Shown here piece by piece: positions 17,547-25,651 of a stretch of DNA of 36,451 nucleotides. The stretch comes from a virus. The translations under genes were made by a program, and so were the position numbers. Below the pieces are notes generated by a model. It saw only the letters and a program-made list of their open reading frames with translations, ran no database searches and was not told where the DNA came from. How positions within the stretch are numbered: position 1 is the stretch's first letter; the number at the start of each line of letters is the position of its first letter. The stretch is taken from positions 1 through 36,451 of IMG/VR virus record IMGVR_UViG_3300017776_000060, one strand, 5' to 3'.

Positions 17547-19631
17547 TTACTTTTGAATACAACTGATTACAGTAACAACTGCATCTTGATCTATTTGAGG
17601 TGAATCAGCAGATTGTTTTGCATCATCAACTTTAGTGAATTTCAAAACAGGTAATAGTCTAGCGCCAACTCCAGTGTCACTATTTATCGTTAAATCTGGA
17701 AGGTCTGTGAATCCAAACCCACCATTAACAACTTCTGCACCAATAATGAATCCATCTTCTACTTTTAAATTGACCTCTGCTTGGCCAGGTTTTATAGAAT
17801 CAACATCAGTGCCTGTTATTGATCCATTCTCAACAGTGATAGTATCATTGTCATTATAACCGAATCCAGTGTTTTGCACAACCACTCCATCTAATTCTGT
17901 AACGTAAGATGTTTCCCCATCGTAATTTGCATTTGGATCTGGAACAACATCTTTAACATTTCCATCTAAGTCAGTTTCTGTGGTGTTTGGAAGATAATCT
18001 TGGCCAGGGCTAGTTATAACAACACCTATGACTCCAAGAGATTTATTTCCATTTGGATCAGTCACCTCACCCATAACTGGATATCCTCCAGCGCCAAAAC
18101 CTTTATTGCAACTATCATAGAATGAAAGTATTGGTGGTTGTTTGAATCCGAATCCTGGCCCATTAATTGCAACACCAATGATATTACCAAGAGCGTTTAC
18201 AATTGAACTTCCACTTGCACCTTGACCACCTCCACCAAGGAAATCAACTCTAGGTGGCCCACATTTAAGAACGTTAGTATCACAATTTGGAGCACTTGGA
18301 TCTGCTTCAATCATACCATCCACTGTGTCAACGAATGAATCAAGTTTTGATTTTAATCCAGCCTTTGAAATAATGTCACTAAAGTTGTCTTCAATAGCCT
18401 CTGAGATTCCATTTTTACTGGAAAATGTCATCGGTTTAGCACAGTCTAAGTTATCACAATCTAAGACGTTGGTGATTATGTTTGCAAATTTAATTGCTTT
18501 TGAAAAAGTTTCACTAGGTAAAGCGATTCCACCACCTTGTATATTATTTAATTGAGTAAACAAACCTCCAAGATTAGTATCAATGATATTATTAAGTTGT
18601 CCAAACATATCACTCATAAAGTTTTCCACACCACAAATGGGAACATCTAAAACTTGTCCAATCATATTTTCAAGACTCTTAGAAAGATAATCTTTTAATT
18701 GATCTATTATCTTTTCAAAATTACAAAAAATAGTATTCTGTAGATTCTTCTGTGCTAATTGTGCTGGAGCTTGATTAAATATATCTGTTTTTTCTTCTAA
18801 TGTTTTGTTAAACTTATCCATCGTCTCACTTATTACCCAAGATCTACCACGACGAACCAATTTTTTCATTGACTTATGAATTCTATTCGTTGCCAATTGA
18901 ACTTCACTATTGATATCAACGATAGATCCGATAGCTGGATTTATAAATGTAGCTTGATCATTTAATTGTTTAAGTGTCTGTATTTTACGAGTAAAATCTT
19001 TAATTGAATTACTTATGTTTGATATTTCATTCTCCTCACACGGACTAAAACTATCGACAGTTCTATCTTCTCTTGAAGTCTGTTCTAGTTTAGAAACTGT
19101 TTCCTTTGTTCCCTGATTATCAGACATCACAATTTTTGGGCCAGGCGAATTAGGGGTCATGTCTGCATGAGCCTTATGTTTACCAAGATCAGCTTTTGGT
19201 GAAGTGAAAGGTATAAAATCAGTTTGTCCAGTTGAGTAAAATTCAGATTTTTTTATTCCATCTTCAATAAAGTTTTGTTTGTATAAAGTTCCAAAAATTA
19301 CAGGTTGTTGTGCGTCATCACCATCCATGAAGAATCCAACTACAACTTCTCCACCTTGATATTGCATTGTTTCTCCTTGGCCACCAGTCGTTGAGACGTT
19401 TGATGGTAGAAGAACATGTGCTAGAGGTAACTCTTCATCTTTTAAATCAGTGTCATTTCCATGATAACCAACAATACGGACACGACATCTAAATTGATAG
19501 ATATCTTTTTTGTCCTTAGCTCTAGTCACCTCTAAAGAATCTTTCCACTTCCCTTTATCTGGATCGGTCACTTGACCAATCCACCATCTCATCGGATCTT
19601 TTCCCCAAAAATTAGTTGCTGGTTGATACAT
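17547..19631 (-). CDS. 5: Baseplate hub protein gp5, no lysozyme domain
   Basis: The N-terminal ~120 residues match the OB-fold of T4 gp5/VgrG hubs: WWIGQVTDPDKGKWKDSLEV, FRCRVRIVGYHG, LPLAHVLLPSN, and GEVVVGFFMDGDDAQQPVIF followed by GTLY. The middle (residues ~200-400) is helical. The rest is Gly-rich beta repeats (GPGFGFKQPPILSFYD, NTGFGYNDNDTITVENG, NGGFGFTDLPDLTINSD), which look like a spike-type repeat. I find no phage-lysozyme catalytic pattern, unlike T4 gp5, which digests peptidoglycan. At 694 residues it is longer than T4 gp5 (575). It follows cp12 by 4 bases and precedes the needle-like gene. Confidence 0.82.
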   Translation of the reverse strand: MYQPATNFWGKDPMRWWIGQVTDPDKGKWKDSLEVTRAKDKKDIYQFRCRVRIVGYHGNDTDLKDEELPLAHVLLPSNVSTTGGQGETMQYQGGEVVVGFFMDGDDAQQPVIFGTLYKQNFIEDGIKKSEFYSTGQTDFIPFTSPKADLGKHKAHADMTPNSPGPKIVMSDNQGTKETVSKLEQTSREDRTVDSFSPCEENEISNISNSIKDFTRKIQTLKQLNDQATFINPAIGSIVDINSEVQLATNRIHKSMKKLVRRGRSWVISETMDKFNKTLEEKTDIFNQAPAQLAQKNLQNTIFCNFEKIIDQLKDYLSKSLENMIGQVLDVPICGVENFMSDMFGQLNNIIDTNLGGLFTQLNNIQGGGIALPSETFSKAIKFANIITNVLDCDNLDCAKPMTFSSKNGISEAIEDNFSDIISKAGLKSKLDSFVDTVDGMIEADPSAPNCDTNVLKCGPPRVDFLGGGGQGASGSSIVNALGNIIGVAINGPGFGFKQPPILSFYDSCNKGFGAGGYPVMGEVTDPNGNKSLGVIGVVITSPGQDYLPNTTETDLDGNVKDVVPDPNANYDGETSYVTELDGVVVQNTGFGYNDNDTITVENGSITGTDVDSIKPGQAEVNLKVEDGFIIGAEVVNGGFGFTDLPDLTINSDTGVGARLLPVLKFTKVDDAKQSADSPQIDQDAVVTVISCIQK

Positions 19632-19635
19632 TTAA

Positions 19636-19863
19636 TTAGTCGTCATATACTAGACATTCTGGTTCGTCTGGATGTAAGTCACAGAATATTTCTAGAGCAT
19701 TCGGATCGTGGTGATCTCCTGCCTTAATCTCATCTTTATGATGTTCTGCATACTCTTCTAGATCATGCAATTCTTCTTTTGCATGTCTGCGTGCTGCAGG
19801 GTTTGCTTGTGGATCGTCAAGGATTTGTTTATCCTTTTCGATATGATCTTCGATTGATTTCAT
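19636..19863 (-). CDS. cp12: CP12-like Calvin cycle inhibitor
   Basis: The 75-residue protein ends ALEIFCDLHPDEPECLVYDD. This is the CP12 C-terminal signature: two Cys (61 and 70) separated by eight residues, with a Pro in the loop and a terminal Tyr-Asp-Asp. The centre (AKEELHDLEEYAEHHKDE) aligns with the AWD_VEEL core helix. The N-terminal Cys pair of plant CP12 is absent, as in some cyanobacterial forms. CP12 ties GAPDH and phosphoribulokinase into an inactive complex, and phage copies are thought to hold back the Calvin cycle so carbon flows to the pentose phosphate pathway. It has a strong ribosome site (AGGAG, 5 bases before the ATG) and a late-promoter-like motif overlapping the gp27 stop. 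Confidence 0.85.
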   Translation of the reverse strand: MKSIEDHIEKDKQILDDPQANPAARRHAKEELHDLEEYAEHHKDEIKAGDHHDPNALEIFCDLHPDEPECLVYDD

Positions 19864-19882
19864 TTGATTCTCCTGTTTCTTT

Positions 19883-19890
19883 TATTTAAG
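19883..19890 (-). promoter_or_regulatory. Late promoter-like CTTAAATA before cp12
   Basis: CTTAAATA on the minus strand, overlapping the gp27 stop (GCT TAA ATA). It is followed by ACAGGAGAATCAA and the cp12 ATG at 19863. Confidence 0.5.
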
Positions 19891-21133
19891 CGGTGAACAC
19901 ATCACGAATTAAAGTTAATCGAGTTGTGGCCTTACTACCCTCTAAATTTGATAATGTATGTTTTAATTCAGATATCATATATTTTCCACTAATATCATTA
20001 TCTTTATCCGTACCATAAGTTGTGGATTTTTCATCTTCACTTTTTCTAAGAGGTAATTTGACATCAATCATGTAACCAGCTCTTAAGTCAGGATTAAAAG
20101 GAATAACGATACTCAAAGATTGAGAGAATAGTAAATTATTCCTAGCATAAGACTTATTTTGATAAACGGCAAGCTCTGATTCTGGTTGTGTGTCATCCTT
20201 CGTAGCACCAACTTGCATGGCGCCAGGATCTGTTACCCTCAACATTAACCTTGTTGGAAAATTTTCTAATCCATTTGGTAATACAGGTGGTTTCTTTAAA
20301 TCCATTTCAGATATTTTATAATCAACTATTTTGGTCACTTGATTTTCAATATCAACGTATATAGTCTTATTTGCATACATTCCCATTCTTAAGTTAATTC
20401 CAATATCATTAGTTTGATTTAAATTATTTTCAGCAATTCTAAAATCATCCTCCGTAGGAATTTCTGGTTTTCTATAAACAATCGCATTTTCCTCTAATAA
20501 TTTTTCAATTGATCGAAATACATATCCATCTAACGTCTCAAAAAATAAAAAACCAAAATTTTTATTTCCTGATTGTGCTTTAGGACATAACCACTGAATT
20601 GTATCAAATGGTCTTTTTAAATTACCCACAAAGGTATATGAATTGGTAGCTCTATCATCGTTAATTCCCTCAATATTCTTGGAAGTCTGAACACCTTTTC
20701 TGTCATCCTTTAGTATTCTAAGAACAATATCAGAAATATTTCCAGTAAATCTTTGATTTAACCTTGATGTTTCATTAATCATTGATTCAACTGAAATAAA
20801 TTCTAAAGTTGCTAATTGTGAATTACCACTAGTCTTTACATCTTTAACAGAATTTAATATCATAAAATGTTTGTCAGGATCTATTTCAAAATCTTTTTGA
20901 CTCTCATTTCCAGTTGTCACTCTTAACGCAACATATTCGCCACCAGTTATACCCTCACGACTAATTAATTGATCAACATCAAGAAAAGTAATTGTCATTG
21001 ATATTGATGGACTTTTTACACTCTCAAAATAAGTGATCGTGGGATTACCTCCCGATATCTCAAAAGGTTCAGATAGAGATGATCCCTCAGTTGGGATTAA
21101 AGTACATTCTTTAATAAAATATTTATTTTCCAT
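19886..21133 (-). CDS. 27: Baseplate hub protein gp27
   Basis: The 415-residue product is close to T4 gp27 (391) and sits in the expected hub order next to gp5. The N-terminal half shows the double tube-domain style (FEISGGNPTITYFESVKSPS, ISMTITFLDVDQLISREGIT, then ATLEFISVESMINETSRLN). The C-terminal part, RAGYMIDVKLPLRKSEDEKS and DISGKYMISELKHTLSNLEG, is the conserved end of phage hub proteins related to gp27 and gpD. gp27 forms the trimeric ring joining the gp5 spike to the tail tube. Its ATG overlaps the previous stop by one base (TAATG). Confidence 0.82.
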   Translation of the reverse strand: MENKYFIKECTLIPTEGSSLSEPFEISGGNPTITYFESVKSPSISMTITFLDVDQLISREGITGGEYVALRVTTGNESQKDFEIDPDKHFMILNSVKDVKTSGNSQLATLEFISVESMINETSRLNQRFTGNISDIVLRILKDDRKGVQTSKNIEGINDDRATNSYTFVGNLKRPFDTIQWLCPKAQSGNKNFGFLFFETLDGYVFRSIEKLLEENAIVYRKPEIPTEDDFRIAENNLNQTNDIGINLRMGMYANKTIYVDIENQVTKIVDYKISEMDLKKPPVLPNGLENFPTRLMLRVTDPGAMQVGATKDDTQPESELAVYQNKSYARNNLLFSQSLSIVIPFNPDLRAGYMIDVKLPLRKSEDEKSTTYGTDKDNDISGKYMISELKHTLSNLEGSKATTRLTLIRDVFTA

Positions 21134-21765
21134 TATGATATCATTTTAGCGATTGATGATGGTAATTTATCAACTGTCATAGTTTTTATAGTTGTTGACT
21201 TAGAAGCCACTGGAATGGGTTGAACCACTTTTTTTGTTACAATCTGCGTCTTAACCATAGGTTGAATTAAAGTCCTTACACTACTTTTATTTAAGTTGGG
21301 TGGAACATTAGCAACAACTTCGTTTGGACTTACATATGCATTTTCGGTTGGTGTAACATATTCGGGCCCCTTTTCACCAACAAGGTATGTTTCACCTTTT
21401 ACCACTGGGCCACCCTCTACTCTTCGATTACCTCCCCATAAACCACCAATTAAACCACCTCTTTTATCAAAATCAAAAAGATCAGCGGTAAAATAATCAG
21501 CAACTCCAGATATTAATCTATTAAATCCTTTAGGGCCATCTCTTCTTTCATTATTTTGATTTGCAGAGTATCTAGAAACTTGAATTCCATATATGAATCC
21601 CATCTTAAAGAATTCTTTAGCATTAACCGCCTCTGACTTTGGTTGTTCCATGAGTTTATTTGCGGATAATTTCATAGATTTGCGATTTAACATTCTCTCT
21701 CTTTCATCCAAAGATTTGTCTTTGTCTAAAAGTTGTTTAAATAAATTTTTAGATGTTATTTTCAT
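21133..21765 (-). CDS. Tape-measure-like tail protein fragment (210 aa)
   Basis: The short protein begins with a charged helix (FKQLLDKDKSLDERERMLNR) and then carries RVEGGPVVKGETYLVGEKGP followed by EYVTPTENAYVSPNEVVANV. 'VGEKGPE' plus a following 'PTE..V.P..' is a motif usually found near the C-terminus of tail tape measure proteins. The protein is far too short to be a full tape measure. Together with the 525-residue gene just upstream it may form the hub/tape-measure equivalent of T4 gp29, or both may be hub-associated chaperones. I infer location at the tail hub. Confidence 0.6.
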   Translation of the reverse strand: MKITSKNLFKQLLDKDKSLDERERMLNRKSMKLSANKLMEQPKSEAVNAKEFFKMGFIYGIQVSRYSANQNNERRDGPKGFNRLISGVADYFTADLFDFDKRGGLIGGLWGGNRRVEGGPVVKGETYLVGEKGPEYVTPTENAYVSPNEVVANVPPNLNKSSVRTLIQPMVKTQIVTKKVVQPIPVASKSTTIKTMTVDKLPSSIAKMIS

Positions 21766-21766
21766 T

Positions 21767-23344
21767 TTAAGCTAGAGATAGATATGGATTTGAAATAACA
21801 TCAATAAAGTTAACTGAACTAACAGTTTCGCCTATAGACTCAGATTCAATTGAAGATGCTGTAAAAGGTGGTGATGTAGATTGATTATCAGATCCACCAA
21901 CAGTTTGTGATATTGGAGGCAAAATTTGTACTCCCATGTCATCATCAGGTGGAGTTAGATCATTTGATTTGACTTGAGGTTTTGAAACAGATTCAACTAA
22001 ACCTCCCTGATTGTATCCTTTTACTTCATACTCCTTTTTAGTATTGGATTTAAAATTTGAAAAACTACTAAAGAGAGAAGTTGGATTTATCTGTCCCGAT
22101 CTATATCCCACAGTTCCTTCTAAGGATTTTGAAGTTTCATCCATTCCACCGTCTTTTCCATAAGTACTAAAACCTTTCGTTATATCAATGCCTCTTGATT
22201 CTAAATCTATTTTTGTAGCTGCATCCTTCTTTGCAGCTGTGGCATATGATGCATCACTATTTGCTAAAATATTAAACATTGTGTCATCGTCTAATCCTGT
22301 TCTTCCCTGTAGAACATCTTCAATAGTGACATTTTCAAATCCTTTAATTTTGTGTATTTCACCAAGAAGTTGATCTTTATGTTCTATTAAATCAGGAACT
22401 CCAATATCTACACTTTTTGATGTCAACGTTTCAGTCTCAGTAAGAGTTTCTGTAGTTTTATCAGTACCATCATCATATGTTTCTGTATCACTATAATGAT
22501 CATAATAAGATTCACTTATAGAACTACCAACCATATCTGTCTTATGACTAAAAATAGTTGTACCATCAGAACCCTTTATTTCATATGAATCTGAGGAACG
22601 GCCTTTACCAGTATCAAAAAATGATTCTGTTATTACATTTGATTTAAAGTCTCTAGGATCCTCTCTTCCTATGGAAAGTTCAAAAGATGAAGTGGGTTCA
22701 CTTGTCGAACCAGCCGCAGCATTAATATTTTTTAAAGCATCAACACCAACTTGATTTACTGCATCTTTTGATATAACAAACTCGCCAGGCGTCAACATGG
22801 CAGGAACAGTATCTGCATCTCCTGAGCCTGAAACTTGACCACCAAGATTATATTTTTTCTTTTCTTTAAATAATTTAGATCCAGCACCAAGAAGACCCAA
22901 AGCAGCAAGAGATCCTAATTGACTATTAGCACCAGATACAGCTTGATTAGCTATATCACCTAGACTCTTTACTAAATTAGACTTACCAGTCTTTTTTTTA
23001 TCTTCTGCAAAAGGAAGATCATCTTTTAGTTGATCAGCTTTTGATTTACCACCTTTTTGTTGTTTATCTTGCTGAGCAACAATATCATCTGCTAACTTAT
23101 CTAATTGTTTTGTTTTTTGTTTCTGTTGAACTATGATATAATTTGTTATTTCACTTACGCCTGATTGAACATCTATGAGAGAGGATTGAACTGCTTGAAT
23201 TAATTGACTGTTTTGTTGAGCAAGAGAAAATGTAACCTCCGACTGTGCCATCGCAGCCTGAGCCAACTCATTAACTGGTTGAAGTGATTGAAAAAAACTA
23301 TCAACGTTAATTTTTTGATTAGATTGTTCTAATTCCTCATCCAT
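21767..23344 (-). CDS. Tape-measure/hub-like tail protein (525 aa)
   Basis: The first ~110 residues are helical and Gln-rich with coiled-coil character (SLAQQNSQLIQAVQSSLIDV and YIIVQQKQKTKQLDKLADDI). A hydrophobic stretch, LGSLAALGLLGAGSKLF, follows. Residues ~165-200 (YNLGGQVSGSGDADTVPAML, then TPGEFVISKDAVNQVG) are the tape-measure signature 'DTVPAMLTPGEFVI'. The remainder is polar and low in complexity. It occupies the tape-measure position, right after gp26 and gp51, and its ATG overlaps the end of the gp51 frame by 8 bases. It may be the functional counterpart of T4 gp29, split into two genes here. Confidence 0.65.
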   Translation of the reverse strand: MDEELEQSNQKINVDSFFQSLQPVNELAQAAMAQSEVTFSLAQQNSQLIQAVQSSLIDVQSGVSEITNYIIVQQKQKTKQLDKLADDIVAQQDKQQKGGKSKADQLKDDLPFAEDKKKTGKSNLVKSLGDIANQAVSGANSQLGSLAALGLLGAGSKLFKEKKKYNLGGQVSGSGDADTVPAMLTPGEFVISKDAVNQVGVDALKNINAAAGSTSEPTSSFELSIGREDPRDFKSNVITESFFDTGKGRSSDSYEIKGSDGTTIFSHKTDMVGSSISESYYDHYSDTETYDDGTDKTTETLTETETLTSKSVDIGVPDLIEHKDQLLGEIHKIKGFENVTIEDVLQGRTGLDDDTMFNILANSDASYATAAKKDAATKIDLESRGIDITKGFSTYGKDGGMDETSKSLEGTVGYRSGQINPTSLFSSFSNFKSNTKKEYEVKGYNQGGLVESVSKPQVKSNDLTPPDDDMGVQILPPISQTVGGSDNQSTSPPFTASSIESESIGETVSSVNFIDVISNPYLSLA

Positions 23345-23537
23345 AATTTTGAGCGCCTTCTTGTTGTTGTCTCTTTAAATTTTCATTTTCAATATAATCT
23401 TTTAGAAGAGCCAAATAAATGTCTCTTTCCCAAGGCAACATGTTTTCTAACTCTGTTAAGCTATATTTATGGTATTGCATGAGAGCGAAATTAATACGAT
23501 AATACGATTCAAGATTCTCTCTTGCAATACTTAACCG
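23337..23537 (-). CDS. 51: gp51-like hub assembly factor, probably made by -1 frameshift from gp26
   Basis: A 66-codon frame runs from within the end of gp26 to a TGA at 23339-23337. Its conserved part is NFALMQYHKYSLTELENML followed by PWERDIYLALLEDYI, which I recall as the cyanophage gp51 (baseplate hub assembly catalyst) signature. No ATG, GTG or TTG lies in frame before the Met at 23480, which would give only 47 residues and cut the conserved helix. The frame is -1 relative to gp26. The heptamer T TTT TTC in the gp26 frame, two codons before its stop, would fuse the two into a ~306-residue protein. The listed span covers the codons read after the slip. Confidence 0.7.
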   Translation of the reverse strand, partial: RLSIARENLESYYRINFALMQYHKYSLTELENMLPWERDIYLALLKDYIENENLKRQQQEGAQNYG

Positions 23538-24256
23538 AAAAAATCGGCTAGGCCCTCCAAAACGATATTACTTTTCTTTTTCGTATTTGGATTTATTACC
23601 TCAATTGTATGAGATAATTTAGGCATCGTTGCAAAAAATCTTTCTACTTCTTTATATTGTTTTGAATTCAGTTGTTCTATAAATTGTTTCCTTTCATTAG
23701 ATGTATAATCTTTTGAATCCCATGCTTCCTCCTTAGTATAAACTGTATCCATACAATCTGCGACTAATTTAAAAGTTTTATCAACAAAAGTATCTGGATC
23801 ATCTTCTGTATCAAAATTATTTTCAATAAACTGATTCAAAGATGGATATTTCATACGAAGTGTCATATTTTTATCAAGAACAATATCTTGTGTATGACCT
23901 TCTGGTCTGACAACCTCTATCTCATCAACATAAACCGTTACAGGAACCTCAGTTTTTCTATCATCTGGACAAGTGACTGTAAGTTTGATATCTTCTCCAA
24001 TTGATTTAGCACGAATATTTAAAAATATATACTCAATATCAAATGTAGGTAGACTATCAACCTTTATTCCTCTAGTTAAAATACATTTTTTTAAAACGTC
24101 TTTAACTGCATTAGTAATATCATTTTGATCTTTTGTTTCAAGAGCAATAATTAATATTTTTTCCTCTTTCACCAAAAATGGTCTATATTTAACTTTTTTA
24201 CCAGAGGAAGGTAAACTCAACTCATATGTCGGAGTCGTAATTGTTGGTAATGGCAT
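23531..24256 (-). CDS. 26: Baseplate hub subunit gp26
   Basis: The 241-residue protein (T4 gp26 is 208) shows the T4 baseplate gp26 family pattern: SSGKKVKYRPFLVKEEKILI, then AVKDVLKKCILTRGIKVDSL followed by PTFDIEYIFLNIRAKSIGED, then IKLTVTCPDD. In T4, gp26 is needed for hub assembly. By gene order, sitting between a tube-like protein (gp54) and the tape-measure-like genes, it resembles the chaperone 'G' of lambda-type tails. The end of the gene carries the T TTT TTC slippery heptamer two codons before TAA. Start ATG at 24256, 14 bases after the gp54 stop. Confidence 0.83.
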   Translation of the reverse strand: MPLPTITTPTYELSLPSSGKKVKYRPFLVKEEKILIIALETKDQNDITNAVKDVLKKCILTRGIKVDSLPTFDIEYIFLNIRAKSIGEDIKLTVTCPDDRKTEVPVTVYVDEIEVVRPEGHTQDIVLDKNMTLRMKYPSLNQFIENNFDTEDDPDTFVDKTFKLVADCMDTVYTKEEAWDSKDYTSNERKQFIEQLNSKQYKEVERFFATMPKLSHTIEVINPNTKKKSNIVLEGLADFFG

Positions 24257-24270
24257 AATAATTTAGAAAA

Positions 24271-25179
24271 TTATCGACGATTGTAATTTGGAAGATTTGA
24301 TCTTATTTGGCGAGCTTCTTCTTTAGTAACTCTATATCCTGTTGGATCTGATGGAAGATTTGTCCCTATTTGTACGGTTGTAGGAACTGGATCGTCTCCT
24401 GTTCCATCGTCAAGTACAACACCATGTACTTGATCATAATTATAATCCGTGAAGTATCTATCATAAGCAAGTTGCACACTACATTTTAACACATTTGAGT
24501 TACCATAGGCAACCCTCATTGATGTCATATTAGTAGGCCAAACATTAATAAATTCATAAGTCAGAAGTTTAGTTGTTGATTTTCTTATTTTAATTTTTTC
24601 ATGAAAAGTAGCTGCGTCATCAGTGTTGATTATTCTCTCTTCATCTATTTGGTCAACTAAAAAATCATTTTCAAATTTTGTTATATGTAATATCTCTTTA
24701 TAAGTTTCTGGATAATTAAAACGACCATAAGCATTTGGATCTCTCTTAGCTGTATTTAAAGGATTAATATATGTCATCCATGATTCTAAAATTTCAAGAA
24801 CTACATGATCGGCATCAACATAGAATACTAAGTTAAGTGGTGGGAAAGTTCTAAGGTTTGGAAATTCCTCTTGAATACCTTGATGATGTCCTACAGCAAG
24901 ACTTGTTTGAAAACTTGTGCCTGGTATTTCTGCCTCAGTACACATTAGTGATAACTTTTCTTTAAATCCACGACCTTGAGTTCTTTTATTTTCATCTCTA
25001 CTTCCAATCTCATCCAACCAATTTTGAAATCTACCAAAAGAGAAAGTTACTTGATATAGAGTATCAAGAGAAACTCTTTGCACAGTTTCTCTAATCTCAT
25101 TCATACCTCCTTTTGATCCAGCTATTATTTGATCTGGTCTGGGAAATATACTCTTAGAAACTGAATGTTTATTTGACAC
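24271..25179 (-). CDS. 54: Baseplate-tail tube initiator, gp54-like
   Basis: The 302-residue protein has a C-terminal tube-type domain: LLTYEFINVWPTNMTSMRVA followed by LKCSVQLAYDRYFTDY, a pattern shared by gp19/gp54-type tube proteins. The middle has EAEIPGTSFQTSLAVGHHQG and NLVFYVDADH. The length fits T4 gp54 (320), the factor that starts tube polymerisation on the baseplate. The start is a GTG at 25179; a Met 26 residues in is preceded by AAAGGAGGT but too close to act as a ribosome site. It heads the leftward tail operon and is divergent from gp4. A tail-tube paralogue is the alternative. Confidence 0.65.
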   Translation of the reverse strand: MSNKHSVSKSIFPRPDQIIAGSKGGMNEIRETVQRVSLDTLYQVTFSFGRFQNWLDEIGSRDENKRTQGRGFKEKLSLMCTEAEIPGTSFQTSLAVGHHQGIQEEFPNLRTFPPLNLVFYVDADHVVLEILESWMTYINPLNTAKRDPNAYGRFNYPETYKEILHITKFENDFLVDQIDEERIINTDDAATFHEKIKIRKSTTKLLTYEFINVWPTNMTSMRVAYGNSNVLKCSVQLAYDRYFTDYNYDQVHGVVLDDGTGDDPVPTTVQIGTNLPSDPTGYRVTKEEARQIRSNLPNYNRR

Positions 25180-25187
25180 GATAAATA
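25180..25187 (+). promoter_or_regulatory. Late promoter-like GATAAATA before gp4
   Basis: GATAAATA on the plus strand in the 31-base gap between divergent gp54 and gp4, 23 bases before the chosen gp4 ATG. Confidence 0.6.
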
Positions 25188-25210
25188 TATTTGTGTTGTT
25201 ATTATTATAT

Positions 25211-25651
25211 ATGAGCTATAAGGGAATATATAGGCCTTCTAACCCTCGAAAGTACAAGGGTGATCAATCTAATATTATTTATCGCTCTCTTTGGGAGCGA
25301 AAATTCATGAATTACTGTGATTTGAATGAAAATATCATCGAATGGGCGTCTGAGGAATTTTGGATTCCCTATTTAGATCCGACAACTAATCGTGTTCGTA
25401 GATATTTTCCTGATTTTTTCATTAAATATAAAGACAAAGATAATAATATTCGTAGATCAGTGATTGAAGTGAAACCAATGAGAGAAACACTTGAACCAAA
25501 GATAACAAAGGGTAAATCAAGAAAAACTCTGATAAATGAATCAATGACCTATGTTAAGAATCAAGCAAAGTGGAAGGCAGCGAAAGAGTTTTGTGCAGAC
25601 CGTAAATTAGAGTTTAAAATCATGACTGAGAAAGAATTAGGAATCAGATGA
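25211..25651 (+). CDS. 4: Head completion protein gp4 (endonuclease-fold)
   Basis: The 146-residue product equals T4 gp4 in size (150). It has the conserved opening YRPSNPRKYKGDQSNIIYRS and the TnsA/PD-(D/E)XK-like core: WERKF, FWIPYLDPTTNRVRRYFPDF, then RSVIEVKPMRETLEPK, with the putative metal ligands Glu, Asp and Glu-x-Lys. gp4 (also called gp50) finishes DNA-filled heads so that tails can join. I chose ATG at 25211 rather than the upstream in-frame TTG because the protein then begins MSYKGIYRPSN as in the family. A GATAAATA motif lies 24 bases upstream. It ends with an ATGA overlap to the next gene. Confidence 0.88.
   Translation: MSYKGIYRPSNPRKYKGDQSNIIYRSLWERKFMNYCDLNENIIEWASEEFWIPYLDPTTNRVRRYFPDFFIKYKDKDNNIRRSVIEVKPMRETLEPKITKGKSRKTLINESMTYVKNQAKWKAAKEFCADRKLEFKIMTEKELGIR

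Noticed and set aside
25098-25110. AAAAGGAGGT before an internal ATG of gp54 as the true start
   Set aside because: The purine tract ends one base before the ATG, too close for a ribosome site, and would remove an N-terminus that is otherwise open from GTG.
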